A stretch of DNA of 10,001 bases from DASWUD01 sp036401755 (lineage in GTDB: Bacteria; Pseudomonadota; Gammaproteobacteria; Thiohalomonadales; Thiohalomonadaceae), in assembly GCA_036401755.1 (NCBI GenBank), contig DASWUD010000155.1:1-10001 (forward strand). Direction: 5' to 3'. Shown piece after piece: positions 1-7,113 of this stretch; position 1 is the first letter of the stretch, and each line of letters opens with the position of its first letter. The notes beneath the pieces are model-generated. The model saw only the letters and a list, made by a program, of their open reading frames with translations. It was not told the origin of the DNA and searched no databases. The translations under genes were made by a program, and so were the position numbers.

Positions 1-742
1 GGTCGGCGGGGACCAGGCTGTGCGGTGCCAGGGTAATGGCACGACCGTCCCTCACCAGCTGGAAGGCGAGTTCATCCCGCTCGGCGCGCGCCACCACGTG
101 TAGCGTGATGCCGGCGGCGCGCAACTGTGCGCGACCCAACGCATCGAGTTCACAGCGCGAGCGGTGTACAAAGGGCTCGCTCGCCAGCTCTTCTATCGCG
201 ATAGCCCGCGTGGGACGCATGGCAAAGCTGTGCGGCGACGCGACGACTGCCACCAGTGGTTCACGCCAGAGCAGGCGCTGGCCATCGCTCTGATCGTGGA
301 TGTTGGTCCAGGCCAGGTCGATGCGCCCCTGACCAAGCCAGGTGGTGAGTCGCTGCATCGACCCCTCCCAGATCTCGACCTTCCACTGCGGCTGCCGCTC
401 GGCCAAGCGTGCCAGAAGTCCGAGGAGATGCGTTTGCGACAGTGTATCGAGCACGCCGATGCGCACCGCCACCCCCTCCTCGCCCTGGCCTGCAAAATCT
501 GCGCGGGCGCTATCGCACTGCTGCAGGATCGCCAGGGCATGGCGATAGAAGCGCCGTCCCGCAGGCGTCAGGCTGAGTCGTCGTTGTGTGCCACGATGAA
601 ACAGCGCTCCCCCCAGCTCATCTTCCAGTGCGCGAAGGCCCGTCGAGACGGCCGGTTGAGTAAGGTGCAGCCGCTCTGCGGCCTTGATGACGCCACCGCA
701 CTCAACGACCGCAGTAAAAAAACGGAGGTGCTGGAGTTTCAT
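1..742 (-). CDS. LysR family transcriptional regulator (partial, C-terminus beyond left edge)
   Basis: This is a DNA-binding transcriptional regulator of the LysR family. The reverse strand reads open from an ATG at 742 to the window edge, giving 247 residues with no stop, so about 45-55 C-terminal residues are missing compared with the usual 290-300. It begins MKLQHLRFFTAVVECGGVIK and continues with the classic winged helix-turn-helix (about residues 18-60: AAERLHLTQPAVS, then LRALEDELG and LFHR, ending in LTPAG). An effector-binding domain starts near residue 92 (VRIGVLDT). It is divergent from the thioesterase operon, a common arrangement in which LysR regulators control the neighbour and themselves. 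No good Shine-Dalgarno lies close to the ATG; an AGGG is about 17 bases upstream. The effector and target cannot be told from sequence. Confidence 0.93.
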   Translation of the reverse strand, partial: MKLQHLRFFTAVVECGGVIKAAERLHLTQPAVSTGLRALEDELGGALFHRGTQRRLSLTPAGRRFYRHALAILQQCDSARADFAGQGEEGVAVRIGVLDTLSQTHLLGLLARLAERQPQWKVEIWEGSMQRLTTWLGQGRIDLAWTNIHDQSDGQRLLWREPLVAVVASPHSFAMRPTRAIAIEELASEPFVHRSRCELDALGRAQLRAAGITLHVVARAERDELAFQLVRDGRAITLAPHSLVPAD

Positions 743-753
743 AGCAAAATGTT

Positions 754-765
754 ATCAGCCCTGAT
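754..765. promoter_or_regulatory. Inverted repeat, possible LysR operator
   Basis: ATCAG-CC-CTGAT is a 5-bp perfect inverted repeat with a 2-base spacer, centred about 18 bases upstream of the LysR start codon. It lies in the 142-bp gap between the divergent LysR and thioesterase genes. LysR regulators typically bind short dyads of the T-N11-A type in such gaps and autorepress. The assignment rests on position and symmetry only. I found no convincing sigma70 promoter on either strand of this gap. Confidence 0.3.
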
Positions 766-884
766 TCAAACAATTCATTACGCCACACGCCTTGCTGCGC
801 CCTAGCATACGCCACGAATCAGACCACCTAAATCGCAGCAGCACGGCAAAGGCGCCGTTCAATAACTTAAAATCAGGAGCCCCC

Positions 885-1370
885 ATGAATCGTCCCCACC
901 ATCCACTTCCGGTTCTCGAGTATCTGACGCGCCAGGTGAGCGAAACGTTGCAGGAGCACGACACCACACACCTGCGCTACCCCACCGCCATTTCACAAAC
1001 ACTCGGGATGCGGATCACCGATATCGCTTACGGCGTGGCCACCGTGGAGATCGATGCGGATGTGGCGCGCCACGGTAACCAACAAGGGACGGTGCATGGT
1101 GGCCTGCTCTGCGAGCTGGCCGATGCCGCCATCGGCACCGCACACTCGACCACCCTCGCCGAGGGCGAGAGTTTCACCACCATCGCGGTGACGGTGAGCT
1201 TCTTTCGCCCGGTGTGGCAATCGACCCTGCGCGCAATGGCGCGCCCGGTGCAGCACGGCAAAACACTCAGCCACTACGTCTGCGAGATCGTGCGCGACGA
1301 TGGCAAGGTGGCGGCACAGGCGAGCAGCACAATCATGACACTGCGCGGCGACAAGGCCGTGGGGCGCTAA
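885..1370 (+). CDS. PaaI-like hotdog-fold acyl-CoA thioesterase
   Basis: This is a 161-residue hotdog thioesterase, predicted to hydrolyse acyl-CoA or aryl-CoA thioesters in the cytoplasm. The ATG at 885 is preceded by AGGAG at 875-879 with 5-base spacing. An in-frame ORF extends upstream to 792, but that extension lacks family similarity and a ribosome site. The signature region is N65, then VHGGLLCELADAAIG (residues 70-84). The spacing of N65, H71-G-G and D80 matches Asn46, His52 and Asp61 of E. coli PaaI, so the active-site residues look intact. Strand segments follow (FTTIAVTVSFFRPV, LSHYVCEIVRDDGKVAAQASSTIM). No phenylacetate pathway genes are nearby, so the substrate is open. The stop is 34 bp before the DUF3175 start, suggesting co-transcription, and the divergent LysR gene may regulate it. 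Confidence 0.9.
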   Translation: MNRPHHPLPVLEYLTRQVSETLQEHDTTHLRYPTAISQTLGMRITDIAYGVATVEIDADVARHGNQQGTVHGGLLCELADAAIGTAHSTTLAEGESFTTIAVTVSFFRPVWQSTLRAMARPVQHGKTLSHYVCEIVRDDGKVAAQASSTIMTLRGDKAVGR

Positions 1371-1404
1371 CTAAATGTTCCGAACTGAGACACCAGGAGC
1401 CTAT

Positions 1405-1701
1405 ATGCCCGACGACCCGCCGAAAAAATGGTCACAGCAGGTCACCCAAACCAGCAATGCCCTCGACCTCGAAGCCGGGGTCTTCACGTTGCACGACCCG
1501 CGCCAGATCGCCCGCTCACTGAAACGCTCTGCCGACGCCAGCGCACGACGCAAGTCCACACCGTTTCGCTCCGCCATGTCGATGCTCAACTTCTACATCA
1601 ACCGTGCCGGGAGGAATCTGCCCGCGCAGCAACGCATGATCCTCGAACAGGCCAAGGAGGAGTTGCGGGAGCTCTACGGCAAGCCACCAAGAAGCCACTA
1701 A
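1405..1701 (+). CDS. DUF3175 family protein
   Basis: This is a 98-residue protein that I recognise as DUF3175, a small bacterial family of unknown function. The ATG at 1405 has AGGAG at 1395-1399 with 5-base spacing. An earlier in-frame ATG at 1375 has no ribosome site and adds only ten residues. Conserved-looking blocks are KKWSQQVTQTSNALDLE near the start, GVFTLHDPRQIARSLKRSA, then TPFRSAMSMLNFYINRAG and a helical tail ending in EELRELYGK. The protein is basic, mostly helical, and has no signal peptide or membrane segment, so it should be cytoplasmic. It follows the thioesterase by 34 bp and probably shares its transcript. It converges on the hydrolase gene, with 47 bp between the two stops and no strong hairpin there. 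I do not assign a function. Confidence 0.85.
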   Translation: MPDDPPKKWSQQVTQTSNALDLEAGVFTLHDPRQIARSLKRSADASARRKSTPFRSAMSMLNFYINRAGRNLPAQQRMILEQAKEELRELYGKPPRSH

Positions 1702-1748
1702 ACGCCATCAATCATTGCCCTTGTTCGCGCCATGCGTGCACTGGGTGC

Positions 1749-3116
1749 TCACAGCACATCGTTATCAATACTCTTGTAATCATGCAGCGCACCCACCCGA
1801 TGGGGACTCTTCACTTCACAGAGGGAGCAGACCAGTTTGCTGGCCACCGCCTTGACGGCATCCTGGCTTCCCTTCAGCTGCACGCCGGCCAGGTCGAGGC
1901 GGCTCGACACGGCATTGACGGCGATCACCCCGGAGATCTCACCGTTGGTGATGGTGATGTTGGAGTTCTCCGCGACCAACCCCTCCTCCGCCCCGATGAT
2001 CGCGGTGTCGAGCAGGGTTACGCGCGAATTGATCACGGTGAGTTTGCCGATGCGCGCGTTGTGAATGGCGACGTTGGTGCAATCACGCAGCTCCAGACTG
2101 CGATAGTCGCCGCTGAATAACTTGTCGGATTCCCCGTTACAGCTGGCGACCCGTTCGCTGCGCAAGGCGGTGGCGGGCGCGACCTTCTGCAACTGTTTTG
2201 CGAGCGTCGCCGCGTCTGCCAGCAGGTGGGCGTTGATCAGGGCGTTGACCTGCTCGGACTGATCATTCATCGGTTCGTGTCCGGCACCGGCAATGATCTC
2301 CAGCCGCGCCTGTGCCAAGCGTGCGGCCAGCACCTGTCCGGTACGCAGCGGCACGGTCAGATCATTATCACCCCAGAGGATCAGAGTAGGCTCCGTAACC
2401 GAAGCCACGGCAAAGCTGAAATCCTCAGAGGAGAGGGCCAGCGCCGCGATCTTCGCCGGACCACCGCTGAGCACCACATCGCGACCCAATGAGGTGTTGA
2501 CGATATCGGTGGGCAGGATCGGCAACTTGTCGGCCAGCTCCAGCAGTTTGCCCGAAACACGCTCGGCCATGCCGCGCGTCTGTTTCACCCCGCTGGCCCG
2601 CTCCACCAGCGAGCCGGCCTGAAATTTCGAGATCACCAGGGGATGAAGGATACCCGCAGCATCGAGCAACACCAGTCGTTGGAAGCGCAGCGGACGCAAT
2701 GCGGCATAACGCAGGGCGATGGCGCCCCCCATCGAGTGACCGATGATGTGGTAGGGCTTGCTGGAAAAATAACGGTCGGCCAGGAACTGCGCGAGACGGG
2801 CATAGGAGGTCGGTGAGTAGAGCTGGCTACCCTTGTCCGACTTGCCGAAACCGGGCAGGTCGAAGGCGACTACGTGAAAATTCTTCGCCAGTGCCGGCAG
2901 GGTATGTCTCCAGTCGTCAACGGAACCATTGAGCCCGTGGATCAGGATCACCCCCACATTGGCAGCGCGGTTGGCCTGCACGGTGCACACCTTGCCCTCG
3001 AAGATCGGTTCGGGAATGCACTCCTCATCAAGTGCGGTGCTGCTGTCACTCGCCACCGCCAGCGGCAACCAGCCGATCGCCAGTAGCGCGAGGAGAACTC
3101 TTCCTGCAACGTTCAT
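1749..3116 (-). CDS. Secreted alpha/beta hydrolase with C-terminal beta-helix-like domain
   Basis: This is a 455-residue exported serine hydrolase. A Sec signal peptide spans residues 1-23 (MNVAGR, then a hydrophobic core ending AVA). The ATG at 3116 follows a GGAG nine bases upstream; an in-frame extension to 3203 adds 29 unlikely residues ahead of the signal peptide. The alpha/beta-hydrolase fold covers about 50-300: HGLNG (60-64, oxyanion loop), GHSMGG with nucleophile Ser128, WGDNDLTVP with acid Asp252, and GAGHEPMND with His280. The catalytic triad looks complete. Residues about 340-435 are unusual for this fold. They contain repeats of 20-21 residues, with matching serines at 364, 385, 405 and 426, as in a short parallel beta-helix. 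The typical hydrolase of this family ends near residue 300, so the extra domain may bind a surface or polymer. The substrate is unknown. The SRPBCC gene ends 182 bp upstream, so the two may not be co-transcribed. Confidence 0.88.
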   Translation of the reverse strand: MNVAGRVLLALLAIGWLPLAVASDSSTALDEECIPEPIFEGKVCTVQANRAANVGVILIHGLNGSVDDWRHTLPALAKNFHVVAFDLPGFGKSDKGSQLYSPTSYARLAQFLADRYFSSKPYHIIGHSMGGAIALRYAALRPLRFQRLVLLDAAGILHPLVISKFQAGSLVERASGVKQTRGMAERVSGKLLELADKLPILPTDIVNTSLGRDVVLSGGPAKIAALALSSEDFSFAVASVTEPTLILWGDNDLTVPLRTGQVLAARLAQARLEIIAGAGHEPMNDQSEQVNALINAHLLADAATLAKQLQKVAPATALRSERVASCNGESDKLFSGDYRSLELRDCTNVAIHNARIGKLTVINSRVTLLDTAIIGAEEGLVAENSNITITNGEISGVIAVNAVSSRLDLAGVQLKGSQDAVKAVASKLVCSLCEVKSPHRVGALHDYKSIDNDVL

Positions 3117-3148
3117 TATTGTTTTCTCCGTCTGTGTAAGCATGGCAG

Positions 3149-3163
3149 GCCGAGACCCTCGGC
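3149..3163 (-). other. Small hairpin in leader of the hydrolase gene
   Basis: GCCGAG-ACC-CTCGGC forms a 6-bp perfect stem with a 3-base loop, about 33 bp upstream of the hydrolase ATG. It could be a leader structure or chance in GC-rich DNA. No uridine tract follows, so it does not look like a terminator. Confidence 0.25.
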
Positions 3164-3298
3164 ATCCCCGTTGCGGTACCGCCAGAATATCATGTCCCCG
3201 CACTAACCCGTGATGCCCGCCTGTGATCAGCGCTGCAACTTGGGTGCCGACACTGCAGCAAACAGCCAGGTGGGGTGAACTGTTCGATAAATGAATGT

Positions 3299-3829
3299 CT
3301 ACCCTGACTCAGCGATTGATTTGAGTGCAGCCAGCCCCTCTTCGTATTTTTCGCCAATCATGCGGTCCGTATCAAAAAACAACTTCATCACCCTGGAGAT
3401 GAACGGGCTCGGGCCATACATGGTTTGTGTCACCGTGGTAATTCCATCATGCGCTTCGAGCACGAACTCCACGGTGTTATGCGCCTCGATAGGCTTTATA
3501 AAATCGATCTTGATCACCAATTTGGAGGGAGGTTGGGACTCGATGATCTCCATCTGTCCCTGGCCAATATCCTGGTTGCCGCGCCAGGCGTAGATCGCCC
3601 CCTTGCCGAACGCTGCCCCGCTGTAGGTGCGTTTTAGGGCGGGATCAATCTTTTCCCATGGCGACCAGGCCGCCCATTGGTGGAAGTCATTGAGGCGCGC
3701 GAAGATTCGCTCGGGCGGGGCCTTGATCTCCAGCGAACGCTGGATCCGAAAGTTGCCGGGTTGCACTGCGGCAAAAATCAGTAATGCCGCGATCAACACC
3801 GCTATGGTGCCCATCATCAACTTGACCAT
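3299..3829 (-). CDS. SRPBCC family protein with N-terminal membrane anchor (polyketide cyclase/START-like)
   Basis: This is a 176-residue protein of the SRPBCC (Bet v1/START-like) superfamily, whose members bind hydrophobic ligands in a deep cavity. Residues 4-22 form one hydrophobic segment (MMGTIAVLIAALLIFAAV), likely an uncleaved anchor that places the domain in the periplasm or at the membrane. The domain starts at about 28 (FRIQRSLEIKAPPERIFARL) and carries the family's WAAWSPWEK block at 52-60. Beta-strand segments follow (GQMEIIESQPPSKLVIKIDF, then TVEFVLEAHDGITTVTQTMYG), and a C-terminal amphipathic helix (DRMIGEKYEEGLAALKSIA) closes the cavity. The start ATG at 3829 has only a modest ribosome site, with GGAG about 11 bases upstream. 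Such proteins are often annotated polyketide cyclase/dehydrase, but most have no known enzyme activity. The ligand is unknown. Confidence 0.87.
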   Translation of the reverse strand: MVKLMMGTIAVLIAALLIFAAVQPGNFRIQRSLEIKAPPERIFARLNDFHQWAAWSPWEKIDPALKRTYSGAAFGKGAIYAWRGNQDIGQGQMEIIESQPPSKLVIKIDFIKPIEAHNTVEFVLEAHDGITTVTQTMYGPSPFISRVMKLFFDTDRMIGEKYEEGLAALKSIAESG

Positions 3830-3950
3830 CTTTTCTCACTCCATGGAAGATGGATCAAATATAGCCACCGTGCGGGGCATGGCTCGTATAAAGAGCCTTG
3901 AGCGCCGCTGCATACGCGGAAAGTTGAACGAGATGTGAACTGCTAAAGCA

Positions 3951-3973
3951 ATGCCGGCCACGCGGGCCGGCAT
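3951..3973 (-). terminator. Hairpin terminator after the multicopper oxidase
   Basis: ATGCCGGCC-ACGCG-GGCCGGCAT is a perfect 9-bp GC-rich stem with a 5-base loop. It begins 14 bp past the oxidase stop codon in the direction of its transcription. In the minus-strand transcript the stem is followed by TGCTTTAGC, a weak uridine run, so termination may be partial. It would separate the oxidase from the SRPBCC gene downstream. Confidence 0.65.
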
Positions 3974-3986
3974 CTTCTGCCGCCAA

Positions 3987-6098
3987 TCACGGCATCAGCA
4001 TGCTACCTGGTTGACCATCCTGCATCGGCCCAACCCGATAGGGTCGCATCATCTCGTTGTCTTCATGTTCAATGATGTGACAGTGCCAGACAAACTGGCC
4101 GGGATTGACGAACTGGGCACGGATGCGTGTCACTTCGCCAGGATAGGTGATCACCGTATCCTTGAAGCCACTCTCCCACGGATTTGGCAGCACCGGCACC
4201 GAGCCGGGGGTGACCTGCACCGTGTTTGCCATCATGTCCACGGTGATCGCCTGGCGGTTGACCACCTCGAATACGACCTCGTGCACATGGATCGGATGGG
4301 CGTCTTCGGTTGCGTTGTAGATCTCCCACACCTCGGTGGTGCCGAGCGACGGATTCTCCGTGAGCGGTTCCATCCAGCGCAACCCATTAAACGTGGCCGG
4401 CCCACCATTTGGATCACCCGCGACAGGCCCCAACAACGCGGCAGCGGGGCCGTCATTGACGGGCGAAGTCACTTCGGCCAACACCAGCGGGCGTACCACT
4501 GTCTCGGCGGGCAATGGTGTGACCGGCGGCAGCACCAGGAACTGCGGTGGTGTGCTTGGATCGGGCGCGACAGCGGGCACCACGCGGAACTCCAGCACCT
4601 GGCCGGTGGTGGCAGGATCGGATGGTGTGAAGTCCACACCGGGTTGGCCCCCGCCAAAGGGCTCATCCGGCCCCAGATTGCCCAGTATGTAGTTGCCCAC
4701 CGCCACATTGGTAAAGTCGACGATCAGATCGGCCCGTTCGGCCAGCGCTATCAGCGAGCGGTTATTGTTGATCGCCGTGAGATTCACCGGTGCGGCCAGA
4801 TAGCCACCCTCGTTGCCGATCTGCCATACCTCGACACCCGGGATATTGGCAAAGTCCAGAATGAGGAAGCGTGACTGGCAGCCGTTCAGGAAACGGAAAC
4901 GATAGCGGCGCTGCTCTACGGTCTGGTAGGGCCAGGTATTGCCGTTGACCATCAAGGTATTGCCGAAGAACTCGGGATTCCAGATGGGCGAGATATCGGT
5001 AAACGGAATATAGGGGCCCGCGTATTGGTCAAAGAAGGTGCGGCTGTCGGGATAGAAGAGTGAGCCATCCGCGTTAAAGCTGCGGTCCTGGATCACGATG
5101 GGGATCTCATAATAGCTCTTGTTGGTTGGGAAGGTGTCGTACTCCTGGGGCGCCGGACCGGGTAGTACGGCCAGCGTGCCGTCGCGACTGTCGGTAACAT
5201 TGCTGCCCTTGCCGCGCAGCAGGTAGAAGCCGGCGGTCCCGGCATAGACGTTGAGCCGGGTCATGCCCAGGGTGTGGTCGTGGTACCAGATGGTCGAGGC
5301 ACGGTTGTTGTTCGGATACTGAAAGACTGCATAGCCGGGACCCCAATCTACAGTGAATTTCGCCTTCGCCTTGCCGGCATAAAAATCGTACCAGCTGCCC
5401 TGCTTGGCATAGCCTGCGGGAATGTCCGCCGCGACGGGCAGAAACCACGCTTCGGGGTAGCCATCGCTCTCATCACCAACCCCCACCGCGCCGTGTACGT
5501 GCGTGACCATGGGTACCGGGCCGGTGTAGGGACCGGGGGTTGTGTCGAAGGTTGGGCGCATATCACGGCCCGCGGTACCACCGGGCGGATTGGCCCAGTG
5601 CAGGGTGGGGTCGACGGGCAGCAGATGCGGCAGGAAATTGCCTTGCGCATCCACCAGTTCATTGATCCACTTGATGCGCACCGGGGTGTCGACGCTCGCC
5701 TCGATGGTAAGCGCAGGGGTGTTATGCAACATCACCGCTCGCTTGTTGGCAGCGCTCACTGGACCATAACCCCACACGGTCGTTGCCGGTAATCCCGCGG
5801 GGAGGATCTGCTGGAGAAACTGTCGCACCGAGATCTCGTAATAATCGATCACCTTGCCCTGTTGGCTGATCCTTCCCGCCTTGGGCATCACCGGTGGTAT
5901 CAGCATTGGTGTCTGAAATTTCAAAATGGTGGTGGGATCGATCGATCCGCCCGGCAGCGCTTGGGCCAACACCTTGTCGCCCAGCATCAATTTTGGTCCC
6001 AGCCAATAGAGCGCGCCTGTGGCCCCGAGCACCTGCAGAAAGCCTCGTCGCGTCATCAGAAATTTGAGTGTAGAAACATCATCTTTTTCGTCGCTCAT
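3987..6098 (-). CDS. Tat-exported multicopper oxidase (CotA / phenoxazinone synthase / bilirubin oxidase type)
   Basis: This is a 703-residue laccase-like oxidase that should oxidise phenolic, pyrrole-type or metal substrates while reducing O2 to water in the periplasm. The ATG at 6098 has AGGAG seven bases upstream. A twin-arginine motif, TRRGFLQ (16-22), precedes a hydrophobic stretch and an ALA-Q-A cleavage site near 47, so it should be exported folded. All four copper-binding segments are present: HVHG (200-203), WYHDH (271-275), HPIHVH (601-606) and HCHIIEHEDNEMM (672-684). The last holds the Cys673 bridge and axial Met683 of the type 1 copper. The SDGYPEAW and TRLNVYAG blocks are those of the CotA/phenoxazinone synthase group. 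It is much longer than Bacillus CotA (about 510) and closer to phenoxazinone synthase (about 640). A Pro/Gly-rich stretch around 475-570 accounts for some of the difference. The physiological substrate cannot be read from the neighbours. Confidence 0.95.
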   Translation of the reverse strand: MSDEKDDVSTLKFLMTRRGFLQVLGATGALYWLGPKLMLGDKVLAQALPGGSIDPTTILKFQTPMLIPPVMPKAGRISQQGKVIDYYEISVRQFLQQILPAGLPATTVWGYGPVSAANKRAVMLHNTPALTIEASVDTPVRIKWINELVDAQGNFLPHLLPVDPTLHWANPPGGTAGRDMRPTFDTTPGPYTGPVPMVTHVHGAVGVGDESDGYPEAWFLPVAADIPAGYAKQGSWYDFYAGKAKAKFTVDWGPGYAVFQYPNNNRASTIWYHDHTLGMTRLNVYAGTAGFYLLRGKGSNVTDSRDGTLAVLPGPAPQEYDTFPTNKSYYEIPIVIQDRSFNADGSLFYPDSRTFFDQYAGPYIPFTDISPIWNPEFFGNTLMVNGNTWPYQTVEQRRYRFRFLNGCQSRFLILDFANIPGVEVWQIGNEGGYLAAPVNLTAINNNRSLIALAERADLIVDFTNVAVGNYILGNLGPDEPFGGGQPGVDFTPSDPATTGQVLEFRVVPAVAPDPSTPPQFLVLPPVTPLPAETVVRPLVLAEVTSPVNDGPAAALLGPVAGDPNGGPATFNGLRWMEPLTENPSLGTTEVWEIYNATEDAHPIHVHEVVFEVVNRQAITVDMMANTVQVTPGSVPVLPNPWESGFKDTVITYPGEVTRIRAQFVNPGQFVWHCHIIEHEDNEMMRPYRVGPMQDGQPGSMLMP

Positions 6099-6467
6099 GA
6101 ACGGTCTCCTCTTTGCTCACCAAACACACTGGGCAATACCCGGCTTAACTGACCACCAACGTGCAGCGTTTTGGCAGTGCGAGCGAGTATGGTGGGAAGC
6201 AGGAGAATAGAGAGTGGGTGTTGAACCCATTAGACGTGGGGCTGGACCCTAGTCCATCCGATCTTATTTAGATTATTGATAAACGGTGCGGGTTGCTCGC
6301 AGATGCTTTATGGATTTTCTTCTGCGGCGGGCGTGATGGATGGCTACTAAGAGCGAGCGCCGTTCGCTAACGGGGATGGTTGATTGGGCACCGACAAGGC
6401 GGGGACTGCGTAGCGGCCAAATAAATTCGCTGCGCCCGCTTGGGTGAAGGCCCCACACCGGAGCCGA
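6099..6467. other. Intergenic stretch without a supported gene
   Basis: These 369 bp lie between the lpoP stop and the oxidase start. The part next to the oxidase should hold its promoter, but I found no convincing -35/-10 pair. An AT-rich patch at 6261-6284 stands out from the GC-rich surroundings. On the minus strand it contains TATCAATAATCTA (6269-6281), one mismatch from the IHF consensus. A small hairpin, TGGAC-CCTA-GTCCA, lies at 6243-6256. A 61-codon minus-strand reading frame (6273-6458) has an arginine-rich, unpatterned translation and no ribosome site, so I do not call it a gene. No clear terminator follows lpoP. Confidence 0.6.
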
Positions 6468-7037
6468 TTACTCTGCCGCCGCTGGCTCCAGCGCCCTGGC
6501 GCGCGCCAGGGCGGCCTTGGCGCCGGCGTTGTCACCACGCAGTGAGCGTGCCTCGCTGATGATGTGCCAGTTCCGCGCTTGCATGGACTTGTTGGAGCCA
6601 GCCCACGAATTGGAGCGCGCCGCGAAGTTTTCCGCCTGCTGGTATTCACCCTTTTCCAATTTCAGCGTGGCGAGCTTCTGCCACAGCGCCGGATTCTTGG
6701 GCTCGATGCGCAGGGCGCGTTCGATCGCGGCCGTGGCGGTCGGCAAGCGCCCGGCACTGGCATCGGCCTGGGCATTGTCCAGCAGTGCGATGACCGCGGG
6801 GTTGGCCGAAGGTGGGGGTGGCTCGACGGGGGTGTCGGGCGGCGTATCGAGCGGCGTGTCGGGCAGCACTGCGGTGTCAGTGGTCTGTGTGGTGTCGCTG
6901 CCCGCGCTCTCGGTCGTACCCGACCTGCCGGCCGTATCGCTGGGTGCCACCCCTGGCCCCTGCATTCCGGTACAGGCGGAGAGCGTGGCCAGTGCAAGCA
7001 GCAGGGCGAGAGTACGGAACAGGACTTTGATAGACAT
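6468..7037 (-). CDS. lpoP: TPR lipoprotein, probable PBP1b activator LpoP
   Basis: This is a 189-residue lipoprotein predicted to sit in the outer membrane and stimulate the PBP1b synthase encoded just upstream. The start at 7037 gives a lipoprotein signal, MSIKVLFRTLALLLALATLSAC, with the lipidated Cys at 22. Residue +2 is Thr, not the Asp inner-membrane retention signal. An in-frame extension to 7112 would bury the signal peptide. The ribosome site is weak. Residues 23-79 form a Ser/Thr/Asp/Pro-rich low-complexity linker, suited to spanning the periplasm. Residues about 80-185 are helical TPR repeats (RLPTATAAIERALRIEPKNP, KLEKGEYQQAENFAARS, RGDNAGAKAALARARALEP). In Pseudomonas aeruginosa a TPR lipoprotein, LpoP, encoded beside ponB activates PBP1b. 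The same gene pairing and architecture here support that name, but the activation itself is inferred. The gap to mrcB is 105 bp. Confidence 0.78.
   Translation of the reverse strand: MSIKVLFRTLALLLALATLSACTGMQGPGVAPSDTAGRSGTTESAGSDTTQTTDTAVLPDTPLDTPPDTPVEPPPPSANPAVIALLDNAQADASAGRLPTATAAIERALRIEPKNPALWQKLATLKLEKGEYQQAENFAARSNSWAGSNKSMQARNWHIISEARSLRGDNAGAKAALARARALEPAAAE
6828..6863 (-). repeat. Three 12-bp tandem units in the LpoP linker
   Basis: Three adjacent 12-bp units encode PDTP-LDTP-PDTP (residues 59-70 of LpoP). The two units nearest the N-terminus differ at two bases, which suggests expansion by slippage. The repeat lies in the disordered linker, where length changes would alter reach but not fold. 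Confidence 0.7.
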
Positions 7038-7070
7038 GGGCACTATTTCAGGAAGAAAAATGACAAGGAT

Positions 7071-7092
7071 GGCCAATGGTACACCCTTGGCC
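7071..7092 (-). other. Hairpin in the lpoP leader
   Basis: GGCCAA and TTGGCC form a 6-bp perfect stem around a 10-base loop. It lies 34 bp upstream of the lpoP start, between mrcB and lpoP. On the minus-strand transcript the stem is followed, after about 11 bases, by a T-rich stretch (CATTTTTCTTCC). It could be a weak attenuator or a leader structure. Confidence 0.4.
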
Positions 7093-7113
7093 GGGCTCGC
7101 GGAAATACGCACA

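Noticed and set aside
164..805. 213-codon open frame on the plus strand at the left end
   Set aside because: The opposite strand encodes a clear LysR regulator through the same bases; the plus-strand translation has no family features.
1702..1748. Possible shared terminator between DUF3175 and the hydrolase
   Set aside because: The 47-bp convergent gap contains no stem longer than about 4 bp and no T run.
3117..3203. Upstream extension of the hydrolase ORF to 3203
   Set aside because: It would put 29 charged residues in front of a good signal peptide and has no ribosome site; the ATG at 3116 is better.
3951..4874. 307-codon open frame on the plus strand opposite the oxidase
   Set aside because: It lies mostly opposite the oxidase C-terminus, including its copper-binding motifs, and its His/Arg-rich translation is typical of a reverse-frame shadow.
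6273..6458. 61-codon minus-strand ORF between lpoP and the oxidase
   Set aside because: It has no ribosome site and an unpatterned Arg-rich composition with no domain; it is treated as non-coding.
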